A stretch of DNA of 64,000 nucleotides from Lolium rigidum. Taxonomy: Eukaryota > Streptophyta > Magnoliopsida > Poales > Poaceae. The stretch is taken from contig NC_061508.1 of assembly GCF_022539505.1 (NCBI RefSeq), forward strand, positions 339,773,484-339,837,483, read 5' to 3'. The notes under the pieces are model-generated. The model did no database searches. It saw only the letters and a list, made by a program, of their open reading frames with translations, and was not told the DNA's origin. Numbering within the stretch: the first letter of the stretch is position 1; each line of letters opens with the position of its first letter. Shown here piece after piece: positions 12,016-23,917 of this stretch. The translations under genes and the position numbers were made by a program.

Positions 12016-12400
12016 ATGGAGTCACTACCAAAGCTGCACCTGCAGTTCATCATGGCATTGTTGCTAGTCGTGGCTGCAGGTAAATGAAACATCTATTGGT
12101 TTAACAATTGATTTTATCATCAGTAAATTGTTATTGCTCGGTTTTTATATTTTTTCTCTCACATGTATTGATTTCATTTTATTCTATTGATGTATGAATT
12201 ATCAAAAAAAAGGTGGCCAGGACAAGTGTCCAGTTGGCTGGTGTGAAAAACCAAGTGCCTTGCACCATCATGGATGTCTTAATCACTATGACACCCCAGT
12301 TTGCGAAAAAGATTGTAAGAAAGAGGGCTTGCCATACGGATATTGTAAACCTGGATTTTTGACTGGGTCATGTAAATGTTGCTATCCATGCAAATACTAG
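12016..12400 (+). CDS. Secreted defensin-like cysteine-rich peptide (two exons)
   Basis: Exon 1 is 12016-12079 and exon 2 is 12213-12400. The intron is 12080-12212, GT...AG, phase 1, and the joined CDS encodes 83 residues. Residues 1-21 form a signal peptide (MESLPK then the hydrophobic run FIMALLLVVAA), so the product should enter the secretory pathway. The mature part of about 62 residues has ten cysteines. It includes the C-x3-C, G-x-C and C-x-C pattern of the cysteine-stabilised alpha-beta fold (CEKDC, YGYC, CKC), plus an extra C-x4-C near its start and a C-C pair near its end. A phase-1 intron at the end of the signal peptide is the usual defensin gene structure. Members of the family act in antimicrobial defence or cell signalling, and this one's target is unknown. 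A TATA box precedes it and AATAAA follows. No disabling change is visible. The two exons share no single ORF, so ORF-based gene finders may miss it. Confidence 0.85.
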
Positions 12401-12476
12401 AGCTCCACAGATACCAGAGAGACATTATATGGTGGTGCTAGCATGCTTGTGCGTGTTGTCAGAGTTTTACTCTTGA

Positions 12477-12482
12477 AATAAA
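12477..12482 (+). terminator. Polyadenylation signal of the defensin-like gene
   Basis: AATAAA lies 77 bases after the stop codon and fits the 3' end of a short plant transcript. Confidence 0.5.
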
Positions 12483-12489
12483 TGCATTG

Positions 12490-14025
12490 GAAACTTTTTT
12501 TGCATATTGTGGGAACATGGAATTCCAACTAGACAATATTATAATTTTATTTGTTTGATTTTGTACTTTGTGAAGAGAAATACTAAGGATACATGATGAA
12601 AATTTAATGTCATTTATGGATTTTATCGAGCCTGCGCCCTAGAGCCGAAGTCGCCGCAATTAAACCCTTAAATTTATCCAAATCTTCTAACACCAAACCT
12701 CTACCACACGTAGACTGGATGAGATCCACCACTCCATGAAAGCGGCGACCAGAAGAATCCCTACCATCCTCAACTTCACCGGTGAGATTGCCGCCGCAGA
12801 GGTGGACGAGGAGGCGGGAGTACCTTATTCTTGTTTCACACAACGCCACCATAGCCACCATATATAGCAACGATACCGATTGACCAAACTCTAATTTTAG
12901 GAACCTTCTGTAGCGCCGATCTCAAGTCCGAGGTCCCCACCCCCTCCCACCGCCGGAACGACTAGTAGAGGAGGCGGGGACCCATCGATTCTCGGGTGTA
13001 GATGATGAGGACGAGGCAGATGGGTGGCGGCGGAAGCTCGGGTTTCCATCCTAGTTGCCACCTCTCTTTTCTTTCAACTCAGGTTTGACACTGAATAACT
13101 TTCTAGGAGGATGCCAAGGTGTGGGACCGTGAGAAGATCGTTATCATCCCTGGCCACTCATCTTCACCGGTGACGAGCCGCGAGCGGGCGAACCAGTCAC
13201 CCGGGACTTCTCCAACGAGCAGCTAAACCTTCACTTCACGAGCACGGTGTGGGGGTATATTCCTGATGCAATCCAAACCTAATACACCATACCAATAGCA
13301 GCAAAAACACGCACGCTGGCTTGTTCCATATGAAATATGAAACGGAATGTCCTTTCATCACATATGCAAGCCATGTGACAACCTAAAGCAGGTGGCGCGG
13401 TGAAGCGCGCCTATCTCTAGTGTTATTTTTGGCGAATTAATCAAAAAACCTCGTAAGGAACATACTAGCACTTTTAGGAAAAAGACCATTATTTTCATTT
13501 CCACTATTGAAATTTCATTTTAGCTTTATTGGAAACTGTCACCATGACGGAATAAAGAAATGAGCAGTGCCATCTAGCAATTCCAACACGAGGGATTTGA
13601 GGACAATCACCTGTTTAGACTTATACCACTCTAGAAACTTCAATCTACGACAAGCAAGCTGGAAAATCCTACTAGGAAAATCAACAAACCTTTATTAGGA
13701 AATATGTTAGGCTAATGTATGTTAGAACATTCAATCTAGATACTTAACCATATCGCGATAGATACAAAGACAATAGAGTACATCTAAGAGGCACAAGTTA
13801 ATCAGTAAGTGAATATGATTGTGTCATCTTTACAATTTGCTAGGTAAATAAATAGTTGAATCAAGCATTAAATTCTTAAACATAAATTCACACATATTAT
13901 ACAATTCGTACAAAGCCATAGTACTTTTTCTCATCAGTAGTAGTGTGTTTCTAATGGAAGTCATACATATTGTATATTGATAAATTCTGGATTTCAATAT
14001 TGCAAATCAAGGGATGTTTTAGGGC
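12490..14025. other. Unassigned intergenic DNA
   Basis: Mixed AT-rich DNA. A GC-richer island at 12630-13250 reads as a possible degraded gene or transposon leader, with an 86-residue minus-strand ORF at 12610-12870 of no recognised family. The rest, 13250-14025, holds no feature that I recognise. Confidence 0.4.
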
Positions 14026-15421
14026 CACTACTAGAAAAAGGCCTAGCCGTAAAATGCTACCAGTGGCGCACCGGCCCAGTAGTGCGCCACCACTAAATAT
14101 CTGCCATAGTCCACCCCCACCCAAGCTTACTAGTGGCGCACCTCTTACTAGTGCGCCACTGCTATGTGAGATAACCGTAGCACACCAGCAAGGGGTGCGC
14201 CACTGGTAAGTGTGGAACTCTGGTATAGATAGGGCAAAATTTACCAGTGGCGCACCTATATGTGGTGTGCCACTCGTAACTTCTTCCCAAAATTCGCACC
14301 ATAACTACCCCCCGCCCCCCGTGGATCTGGTTTTCGGTTTTGAACAAAATAAAAGAAATAGATAGAAATTTAAAAAAATAGCATCATTCGAGATGTGCCA
14401 TGTCATCTAGTTTTAATGAGAATTAACAAAAATAACTTTTTAACTCTTTTTGCAAAATGGCGTCATGTTTCGGTAAAACTGGATTTTTGGTTGCATACGA
14501 CTTCTGATGAATTTTTTTTCTTATATGAAAATGTATCTACGCGAAATTTCCTATCCTATTTCAATGCCCTCCGGGTGTTTCGACAATTTTAGATTCCTAA
14601 AAATCGAAAAGGAAATAAGACTTTTTTTAGGTTTTAGATTTCGGGCAGAATTTTTTTTTTTAAAAAGAAAAAAATAGCAGTGGCGCACCCACGCCTTGGT
14701 TCACCACTTCTAACTCCCCGCCTCCAAAATTTGAAATGCGTCCGACTACCCTTATTCCCTCCTCATCCCTCCTCCACACTACTCCTCCACTCAGTCCCTC
14801 CTCCTCCAACTCTTTCCTCCTTCTCCTCCACTCCAGCGTCCTCCTCTATTTTCCCCTCCTCCACTCCAGCCTCCTCCTCCTCCTCCTCCTCCTCCACTCC
14901 AGCCTCCTCCTCCACTTCCTCCTCCTCCACTCCGGCATCCTCCCTACACTCCGGTCTCCTCTTCCACTCTCTCCTCATCCACTTATGCCCCCCCTCCTCC
15001 TCCTCCTCCAACTCCAACTCCAACTCCGGTCTCCTCCTCCTCCACTCCTCCTCTCCTCCTCCTCATCGTCTCCTTCCTTCCTATTCTTCAGTTACAAGTG
15101 GAGCTTCACATCACAGAGAACGTAAAAAGATGCATACTAGAGCGAAAATATATTAAAAAACATAAAACAAATCGAAAAAACTCCAGATCTAGATCCAGAT
15201 CCAAATTTCAATTTTTTACAAGTGGCGTACCTCTTTTTCCCGTAGTGGCGCACCTCGACCTTATAGCAGTGTCGTACCTGTAAGTTGGAAGTGGCGCACT
15301 AGGTGGTGCGCCACTGCTATTTGGTTTACCAATGGCGCCCCACTTATGTGCCACTGCTAGGAGTGGCATAATAGCAGTGGCGCACCTAGGCGTGCCACTG
15401 CTAAGGCATTTTCTAGTAGTG
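14026..15421. mobile_element. Non-autonomous CACTA transposon
   Basis: The termini are CACTACTAGAAAAAGGC at 14026 and its inverse GCATTTTCTAGTAGTG ending at 15421. Both ends are packed with the subterminal motif AGTGGCGCACC and its inverse GGTGCGCCACT, about 17 copies with variants at 14050-14275, 14690 and 15220-15405. Such motifs are the usual binding sites of CACTA transposases. No transposase ORF is present. The bases flanking the two ends (GGC and TGT) do not match, so the 3-bp target duplication has decayed or is absent. Internal sequence is AT-rich followed by a long pyrimidine tract. Confidence 0.85.
14757..15070. repeat. CTC/TCC-rich polypyrimidine tract
   Basis: About 310 bp almost purely of C and T on the plus strand, built on CTCCTC and CACTCCAGC units. 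Long serine/leucine or glutamate-rich ORFs on the two strands here are low-complexity artefacts. Confidence 0.8.
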
Positions 15422-18400
15422 TGTAGTTAAATAAAAATACAATATTTAATCAAATTTACGTAAGCATTATTTAATCTCTAGTGATAATTATTAAAATGTA
15501 AAAGTATTTAGTATAAATATTTGATGAATTAATATAAGTGTGAAATTTATTGTATCTTCATATGATATTTTTCAATGTATCTAGGAATGGTTGAGGTTGT
15601 TTTGGAGATGGTACCATTTGAACATCATGATGAAAATTAAGGGTCCCTTCTCATGACACATGTAGGAGAAAGTGTTGGCATTACCTTTTTACCACATCAT
15701 TTTTTCAAGAATTACCAGAATATGAACAAAAACGATTAAGCTAAAGCTGCGTGAGCCAAGAGAAGACTCTCGTGGCATGGCCCACGCAGGCCGCGCCATG
15801 GATCCCACCTCGGACCTCGTGCAATTTTTGTACCTTGAAATCAACGCCATCCAATGAGTTTTTACCTAACTTACTATAAATATGATGTCATCTGAGGAGT
15901 CGGAAGAGGCAGTCGTCAATTTAAAAAGTCGTTCATGGTTGCTCCTCCGCCTCCATCAACACCATCACCGCCACCACCATGATGTGAAGCGAGTAGTCTA
16001 CCTCTGGACTATGGTTTTGTGTAAGTAGATCATATGAATCTCCCCCTATGTTCTCCACTAATTAGTATCACATGAACTGCCTACATGACTGTGATCATAT
16101 TTATAATATTCTGATGGTGGATCTTTTGTATCCGATCAACTCATAATATTGATTGTTATCATTTTTTTGCTTGTTATTATAAAGTGCTTTATTCATACAC
16201 CACAATGTTTATGTGAGAGAGATCAAGTGAAACCATGAACTTGGTTCATTTTAAACCATAAGAAACACCTTTAAACTTGCTTTGTTTTATTTTTAGTCTC
16301 AGTACTTATGAAATCCAAAAATACAAAAATATCTTTCAGACTTTAGTGCTATATTTTACTTTGTTTTGTATTGATTACACAGCGTTGTGATTGACGAATC
16401 TGGACATTTGTGCTGAATATGGTCATACATCATGCAGTATTCCGTGGATATGCCCAAGATCTTTACCATTTGGCTCAAACGTCATGAATGTTCGCATATG
16501 ATAGACCATTTTGAGAAGGTTATTTATAAAATATATCAAAATTCATGTATCAGTTTTCTAGAATCTAGTAAACACATAAAAGGTTTCCATGCCAAAGTAT
16601 TGCATTGTTTGGGAATTTCTTCATTTCCATGTCAAAGTCGCTGGCGAAACCATTCATACATATGGCATGAATGTTTCAATAGCCTCTGTGACCATTGCAT
16701 ACAATCATACTTGGGAACCTTAAAGAAATTGAGAAATTTAAAGGAACAAACAATAACACACTTGTAGTTTAAAATTTACTTTCACAAAATATGCTGCAAT
16801 TCATTTAAATGGGAAAAATAGATAGAAATCAAGAATATTAAAATTGTTAATACAGAGGAAGTTGCTATCCAATATGCTAATTTGTGTGGAAATTGGAGAG
16901 GTCTATTTTGCATTATTTTGTTTGCACTTGGTTCACAAAAAAAACCATTTCTAGGGCTATTTTTTTAGTTTCAGGATGATTTTTTTTGAAATTTTTAAAC
17001 CAAACTAGCTGCATAGCATGCTAGCATCATTACCCATCTGGTGATGCACCGTTGTTCCAAGTTTCAGTCCATTTGAAGATAGCTAGATTAAAAAATGGTC
17101 CACAAGTGCTTGTTTGGGGTAGACAGGCATGATCGTTCAACTAGCCACCTCACTTTTGGGAGTGGTTTCGTAGAGAGACATTTTTTCATGTTTGTTATAT
17201 TTTATGCAAAGTATTAGCCATAAATTAACCGATAGTGAAGGTTTTAAAAGATTTCAAGATTTTTTTAATTTGTTATAAAATTTAGAGTGTTTGGTCAAAT
17301 CTAGATTGACCAGAGTCTACAAAGAGAGCTTGTCAAACTTTTTTTTAAATTCTAGCTGATGTTCTACGGTAATGTGGTGATGCAAAATCACACCAGCACG
17401 TGCTTCCAATTTTTTGAATAGTTTATTTGGTACTTGCTTCACAAATGAAACCTATTTTTGAGTTTGAGGATGATTTTTTGAAATTTTCAAACCAAAATGG
17501 CTAGATTTGAGTGAATACGGTCATTATTTCTAACATCAAATCGTCATAATCAATCACCTAAGCTGTTTCGCCTACATGCCATGTCCACGTGTCAATTTCC
17601 TCATATGTGTTCACTTGACTAAATAAACTAGCACCAAAATGTTACTCGTAGGGACTAACCAAACTTATACAAAGCTAACAAGCAACGAAAGAGGCTGGAG
17701 GGAAAAAAAATGAAAATCCAAGAGCGGGACAAGTAACAAGCAATGAAAGTGGGTGGAGGGAAATTTTTTTTGGAAATCCACGCGCGGTACAAGCAACGAA
17801 ACTACGAAAGAGCAAATCCCAGATTTGATAAATTTTTTGTATAACAATTGTTTAGATAAATTGGTGTCTCGTTAAAAGGCAAAATATTTTTCAGTGGGAG
17901 GTGATGTTTTCGTTGTCGGGGGGAAGGCCCCGAGTATAGCAAAACACTGAGAACAGTTGGCTCAGAAACGGCTGCCCCGCGGCAAAGGCCGGCTGAGGAC
18001 CCAACTGCATCATCAGAGCACGCTGCTGTTGGCGGACATGTGTTTTGTCCGTGAAGCGCCCCGAATCCTCCTACTACGCCTCACCGGCCCGGAGTAATCT
18101 CTCTTTTGGGGACACTTCCTGGCTGGCCTGCTAAGCACCGGGGAGATGGGCTTCCTGCATGCTCTATGAAACAGGGCAAGGTCTTGGCCCATCTACCTGC
18201 AGCTAGAGTCCACGGTCCTAGGGCCCACATCGAAACTTTCTTCGCTTGGTGAGATGCTGACCGGGAAGGTGTCGAGCGCCGTTGCGGGGAAGCGTCTGTG
18301 CTTGGATGCGACAGAAGAGTCTGGAGATGGCCAGACGTGCTCCTTGCTTGCTGGGGAAGAAAGAAGCCTAGAATCAGATAACTGGCAGTTCTGGGTAACT

Positions 18401-18562
18401 TACCCCTCAACGACTCGTATGTACCAGCGGTCCCACTATGCCGGGGTAAAATGCTAGGCGCAGAACGAACTTGATCATTTTTCATTGATTAATTCAGAGG
18501 TTACAGTACAAGGACATGATATTGTAAAAGTCTACAATGATAAAATAGTGATGAACCAGTAC
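15422..18562. other. AT-rich unassigned DNA
   Basis: No gene was recognised. Two related stretches, 16895-17000 and 17395-17505, share TTGCTTCACAAA-type and GGATGATTTTTTGAAATTTT sequences and so are diverged direct repeats. A roughly 58-bp repeat unit occurs twice at 17675-17795. A GC-rich part at 17920-18480 has ORFs on both strands but no recognisable domain. Confidence 0.4.
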
Positions 18563-18565
18563 TAA

Positions 18566-21007
18566 GAGCATCTCCAGTCGTATCCCCCAAACTGTCGTCC
18601 AAAGGGCGCCGGATCAAACATTTGGGGGATGAGTTTTGTTCATGCCGCATTTTGGGGACGTCGCTCCCAGCCGCGTCCCCTAAACGCCGTCCCCAATCAG
18701 AAATTCAAATAGTTTGCATTCAAAAGAGATCGCTCCCGCCGAAGTCGTCGCGATCAGAGTAGCGGCGATCAAAGTACTGGACGCGCGATCATATTACAGA
18801 CCGGTGGTGCTAGCTAAATTAGAAGAAGGGATTGGGCGATGCCGACGCATCCTGATTCGACGTAGGCCCGTCGATCACGACGAACTCGTCGTGATCTGCC
18901 CGGTGTGCATGCTCCGTCGTCGACGCCGAGGAAGAGGCCGACGCAGGTGTACTAGCAGATGTTGTGGCAGACCCGTCTGCCGACTCTTGCTCTGGGGTTG
19001 GGTTGCTTCCGCTGCCGCTGCCTGGGCCGCTACCTCGGCCGCCGCCATTTTGGCTTCAATGTCGTCGAGGATCTGGCCTTTGAAGAAGTTGTGCGCCGCC
19101 CGTGTCCGAGGAGACATTCCTTCTGTCGACGCTCTCAGCAGGGACATGTCGTCCTTGCGTTTCTTGAGCTCCATCTTCTTCTCTTGCCTCTTGAGCAGCG
19201 CCGCCCACCTTTCGTCGGCCTTTTTGTCGTGGGAGAGCAAGGTCAAGGAGACCTCGACGAGGCATTTCGTGATCGACGCATGCGTCTTCTCGGACGACGC
19301 AGCGTCGGCCAAGGCGGCCTTGGCAGCCTTGTTGCCGATAGGACGCACTGCCGATGTTGTCAACGGCTTATCCAAATCAATGGCGTCTTTCCACTTCGAC
19401 AAGGAGAGGCGCGCCAACTGCCATTTGTGGTTCTTCTTGAGCTTGCTATAACAATGCATCACCGCGAACGACTTATGCCCTTCCGAGAACTTCCGGTACA
19501 TATCCATGGCCTTGTCAAACTAACCAAAGGAAACACAATCATTTCGTCGAACAAAATGTAGGCGCTACAGATTATCTAAGAAAGAGTCGTACCATTTGGC
19601 TGACGTCGATGCCGTTGTTACCTCTGGTCTCGATCTCGTGATGGAACCCATGGAACATGTTCACCGATGCCTGGATGATAGCCCATCGCGTCGACATTGC
19701 CTTTTGGCTCCTCTCCATTGTCACTTTGTTGTAGTCACTGTTGATCAGCTTGCGCTCATCGAACTCGGCCTTGATCCTCGCCCAATACTTCGTACTTTTG
19801 GTTGGCGCTGATGATGGAGTCATAGCTCACCGTCGACCACGACTCGCATAGACATTGATCCTCCAGAGGCGTCCACTTGGGGCCTCGTCTGCCCAACGCC
19901 TTCTTCTTCTTCTTCCTCATGCCGTCCGCGTCAACCTCCACGAGATAATCGGCATCCTCACCGGTACCCTCGTCGTCCACTTTGTCGCTGCCCTCTTCAT
20001 CCTCGTCGTCGTGATCCACCCCTCCCCCTCCTCCTCCTCGTCCTCCTCCCCCTCCTCCTCCTCCTCGGCACCGGCGTCGTCGAATTCGAGCGGGCCCCTA
20101 CGGCCAGTGAACGGGGCGCCGTCCGCACTAGGTACTGGCTCGCGCTGGGGCCCTGGCTCGTACGCCGGGGAGTAGAAGATGGGGTTGGGGTTGAAGCCGC
20201 CATGCGACAGCGTATCCTGGTAGTGCGGTGACAAGTTTGACGTCACGCACCCGGGAGTGGCGGAGGGGCCGTCGTTGTAGAACCCGGATGTCGACGGAGA
20301 GACCACTCCCGAAACGTACACCTACGCCGACGTACTCCATGGGCTCGCGTTGGTGGCAGCGATACACCCGGCCAGTGCGTGCTAGTGCGCGCGCGCCGCC
20401 AACGCCTTCTTCTCCTGCTGCGCCGTCCTCCGTCCTTTCCGCTCCGCCGTCGACATCTTCCGGCGCAGACAGTCTTGATGCCACTGATCATCGGTCCAGC
20501 CTTCCGGCTTCTTCTTCGGAGCCGGTGCCTTCCGCGGCTTCAAGAAGGGCGCCTTCGCCCCTTTCGTCTCATTGCACGGCGCCTTCTTGGCTGATTTCTT
20601 GGTCTTTTTTGGGAGCAGTCGGCGGCGCCATGGATGGGGAGAGGGTAGCGGCGGCGGGAGAAACAGAGTGGCGATAGCGGGAGGGAGAAATGAATCGGCG
20701 GAATAGGTCAAATGTGTTGGGACGGCAGAAATGCGCTGCGGAAGAGGCGCGATTTGGCGGGAGAGGGGGACGAATTTTTCCTGTGCCGCTGACACGTCGG
20801 TCCCGCCACTCCCCGCCTTGCTTTTCGTTGTGTCCTGCGTGCCCGGAGTGTCCCTTGTGGGGCGAGGACGGGGTCGGGGCGCGAGACACCGTATCGGACT
20901 GCGCCGGACAAAAAGAGGTTTTGGGGGACGCGGCTGAGACCATTTTCCTGTCCGGCGCGCCCCAAATTTTTTTGGAGGATGATTTGGAGACACGACTGGA
21001 GATGCTC
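18566..21007 (-). mobile_element. PIF/Harbinger-like element with ORF1 only
   Basis: The ends are GAGCATCTCCAGTCGT at 18566 and its inverse ACGACTGGAGATGCTC ending at 21007. They are flanked by TAA at 18563-18565 and TAA at 21008-21010, matching the TWA target preference of Harbinger elements. Length is 2442 bp. It carries a minus-strand DNA-binding ORF1 relic but no DDE transposase, so it is non-autonomous. Confidence 0.85.
18875..20631 (-). pseudogene. Harbinger ORF1, Myb/SANT-like protein, frameshifted
   Basis: In Harbinger elements ORF1 is a Myb/SANT-like DNA-binding partner of the transposase. In order on the minus strand there is a lysine-rich N-terminus (KKPEGWTDDQWHQDCLRRK, near 20490) and then low-complexity acidic sequence. 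After that comes a Myb-like stretch (GPKWTPLEDQCLCESW, near 19870) that changes frame near 19810 into KYWARIKAEFDERKLINSDY. A central helix block follows, then a spliced C-terminal block from 19507 downward (MDMYRKFSEGHKSFAVMHCY) rich in Lys, Glu and Ala, typical of the NAM-associated/GST-T3-like annotation in cereals. A GT...AG intron of about 75 bp fits near 19517-19592. At least two frameshifts (near 19810 and in the N-terminal part) make it non-functional. Confidence 0.7.
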
Positions 21008-21699
21008 TAAGTATCAGGAAAAGGGCACAATTCAGATATCAGAACTTTCTGAACTTGTGAGCGACAATAATCCGTGTTTCGCATACAGAGGCAGTAACAA
21101 GCTAGCATCCTTGATTTGCAGTTGAATCATCAGGACTCCTTGTGACACTGACACCTCGTCCGCGCTCCAGACTAGCTCAAGCAGCTGCGACGGAGCAGGG
21201 TGCTGCCGAATGGCCTTCAATCGGCATTGTCGTCGATTTCCGTCCGCACCTCGTCCGCGGGGAATTTCCTGCCGCAACACGTCGGCATTCACTGTGCCCG
21301 CGCCAGCGTTGTGTGCAACTTTGGCCTAGCGCTGGTGCCACACGCCGCCATGTTTGGTACTCATAAATAGGAAAAACGTAGATGCGCATATACACTGCGT
21401 ATGCAGTAAAGGGAAAGGGAATACACACATGATTCTGATTAGGATCTGTGTGCTTTGAGATCTTTACAAGGTGCGACGCTTCGTTGTTTGGAGATGGTAC
21501 ACAAATTCTCTTCCCTACCGCCTACAGACGAATCCACTCATTTCATTGCGGATTTTTTCGGTATGAACCAGATATCATATACTGAAACGGACTTTGCGGG
21601 CAAAACCCACTACAGTTTGGTCGAGCTTGCTAGCTTAGCTAGGGCTCCTCAACATCCATACATACATACTTGTTTGCAGTTTTTCTTTTTTGAAGGCAT

Positions 21700-22530
21700 T
21701 ATCTGCAGCTAAGAATCAAGGCTAGTAGTAGCGATCTGTACGAACTATATACCGCACCCACAATGCTGGTGGTCAAATGGTAGGCGTATACCGAGCCGCG
21801 TGCATAGAAATGTCCATTTGGAACTACCTCACAGCTTAGTCCAAGTAGCTCAAATCGTCTGAGGAGTGGCAACAAAATTCTCGATTCTTCCCAATCCAAG
21901 TTATGCACCCAATAGGCCGCGAATTCGACGCATAATACCATGCACTGTATTTTTCGACCCAAACTATACCAAGTGTCCACATCGATGCAAACTTGTGTAT
22001 CATCTCCACTTAGGTTTAACGTGTCTTTAATATGCAGGTGGACATTGGTGGTAGTCATTAAAGTCATTGATATAGAGTAAATTGGATCCGTCGTTTTCAA
22101 TCAAACTTGGGCGTGACTCAATTGGATAGACTACAAGAAGTGAGCCTAGCTCACTTGCCCAGGTTCAAGTTTTCAGGGACGTGAATTTGGGTTCTTATTA
22201 TTTAAAAAACAAAATCATTGTATGGGCTTCTCCTACCGTATTCCTTTTAAAATTTTTTTTTTGGATCGACTACATATAGTGGCTTTGAAATGACATTAAA
22301 TGTGAAAATATTAGTTCATTAACTTATATTGTAAGATGATGTGTGGACATAAACATGTAACTAGATGTATACAATTATCGGTGCTATGCCATTGTTGAAT
22401 ACTCACAAATTGTACAAAGTGCAGATAGTCATCTAGCAACCGGGAACCAACCTTCTCGCATATCCGGTATATAATTGAAGGATACGAAATACGGAAGTCC
22501 GGAAGTAACAACTCCCATGTATTTCAAGAG
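21700..22530 (-). repeat. Local repeat family, copy A (inverted)
   Basis: The reverse complement matches the repeat copies at 26.5, 42.5, 46.3 and 60.8 kb. It shares the TACTTCCGG segment with TTGTGAGTATT, the CACCAATGT segment and TTAAAGACAC, in the same order. It is interrupted by a 125-bp SINE-like insertion at 22136-22260. It has no coding capacity that I can support. Confidence 0.7.
22136..22260 (+). mobile_element. Short SINE-like insertion with 14-bp target duplication
   Basis: It is bounded by TTGGATAGACTACA (22122-22135) and TTGGATCGACTACA (22261-22274), a target duplication with one mismatch. Inside are a tRNA-like segment with a B-box-like GGTTCAAGTTT near 22163-22173 and a 3' end of T runs. 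Comparison with uninterrupted copies of the host repeat shows the extra DNA is exactly here. Confidence 0.7.
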
Positions 22531-23914
22531 ATACAGTAGTTGTGGAAAATTTGTTACAATAATATTTCGAAAGCCAACTCTTTATGTATTTCAAAATTGT
22601 TTTTAGTAATTTGTCTATATATTAAGGTTGGAGGAAATGAGCCCCTCGGAGAGCTCCATCCTCATGTTACTGTAGAGCATTATTTTTAATCAGTCAACTC
22701 ATGACACATCGCCTTTTGCTAATAAATTAATTTAAAAAATTACGGTTCTCTCCATTTCTTATTCGACTGGAGCTTTTGGAGATAACTTCCTAATTATATT
22801 TTTCACAAATAGTTACCCCCCGGTCCTTAATGGTGAGTAATTCACAAACATTATTTTTTCACACATTTTTCCAGCCATTCACCATTATAACTTTGAAGGT
22901 GATTTGTCAGCTTCTAATTTGATTGTTATTTCCAAACACAAATCTTTGATCTCCCCAGTGATTATTCGACATCCAACCTTCATCGCGCGTAGGTCGTTAC
23001 TCGACGGAAGTCAGTTGGCTCAGTAGTAATTTTTCTTTGTAATTATTTAATGGTACTTTTTCAGCAATGCGTACTCTTTCGGCGGTAATTTATTGGCGGT
23101 AATTTTTAAAAGTGCACGGGCAGCAATCTTCATCGGTGATTTTTTAGCATTAATTTTCAAAGATGCACAGGACAATAATCTTTGATAGTAATTTCCCAAT
23201 CGCAACTCCCTATCTACGGCTGCCTTCTTAGTAGCTTCGTGATTTTGCTATGGTAACGCGAGAAATAAAATATTTCAAAATATTTAACTATTATTCGCCT
23301 TTTTTATTCGAAAAAGATATTGATACCTTCTCTTGACCATTCATATTTGAAAATTTTTCATTTTCAAAATTCGTTCACATTTGAAACTTGTTTACATTTA
23401 AAAAAAAATTCAAATCCAAAATTTATTCTGATTCTAAATAATTTCAATTCAAAAATTAGTTTAATTTTGAAATTTTCTTCACATTCAAATTTCTTATTCT
23501 ATAATTGTTCGTTTTCAAAATTTGTTCTGATTCTAAAATCGTTCAATTTTGAAATTGTTCAAATTCAAAATATGTTCATTTTTACAAATTTGTTTACACT
23601 TATTACGGACAGCCGTACTCTCTCGCTTCAAATTAAATCAAATTGTTATGTTTTCCTTTTTGATGGATTCATTGCTATTACGTGAAAGTCAGGCTTTGAC
23701 CTTCGGTTTTTCATGTTGAAACGGAACAGTGCAAAGCATCTAGGTGGACTACAATGAAGAGAATTCAAAATGAAAAAAAAAAGTCCAACCACTTCAAAGA
23801 AACTACTACGAACTGCAAGTCTGCAACGACTAAAGCCATGCACGTAAACATGGGCCGAGCCCAGCTTATTCCGGGACAACTGATTATCTAAGCGGGAACG
23901 ACCGTTATCGCCGC
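22531..23914. other. AT-rich DNA with degenerate TTCAAA/TTTGAA array
   Basis: No gene was recognised. At 23335-23600 the sequence is a degenerate array of TTCAAATTT, TTTGAAATT and TTTGTTC words spaced about 20-25 bp apart, with both strands nearly equivalent. The rest is unremarkable AT-rich DNA. Confidence 0.5.
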
Positions 23915-23917
23915 TTA

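Noticed and set aside
14680..15156. Long serine/leucine-rich ORFs on the plus strand and a glutamate-rich ORF on the minus strand
   Set aside because: They arise from a pyrimidine tract inside a CACTA element, with all frames open through low complexity.
17890..17930. A second Au SINE (CAGTGGGAGGTGATGTTTTC)
   Set aside because: Only about 30 bp resemble the SINE body; there are no tRNA boxes upstream and no tail, so it is too short to call.
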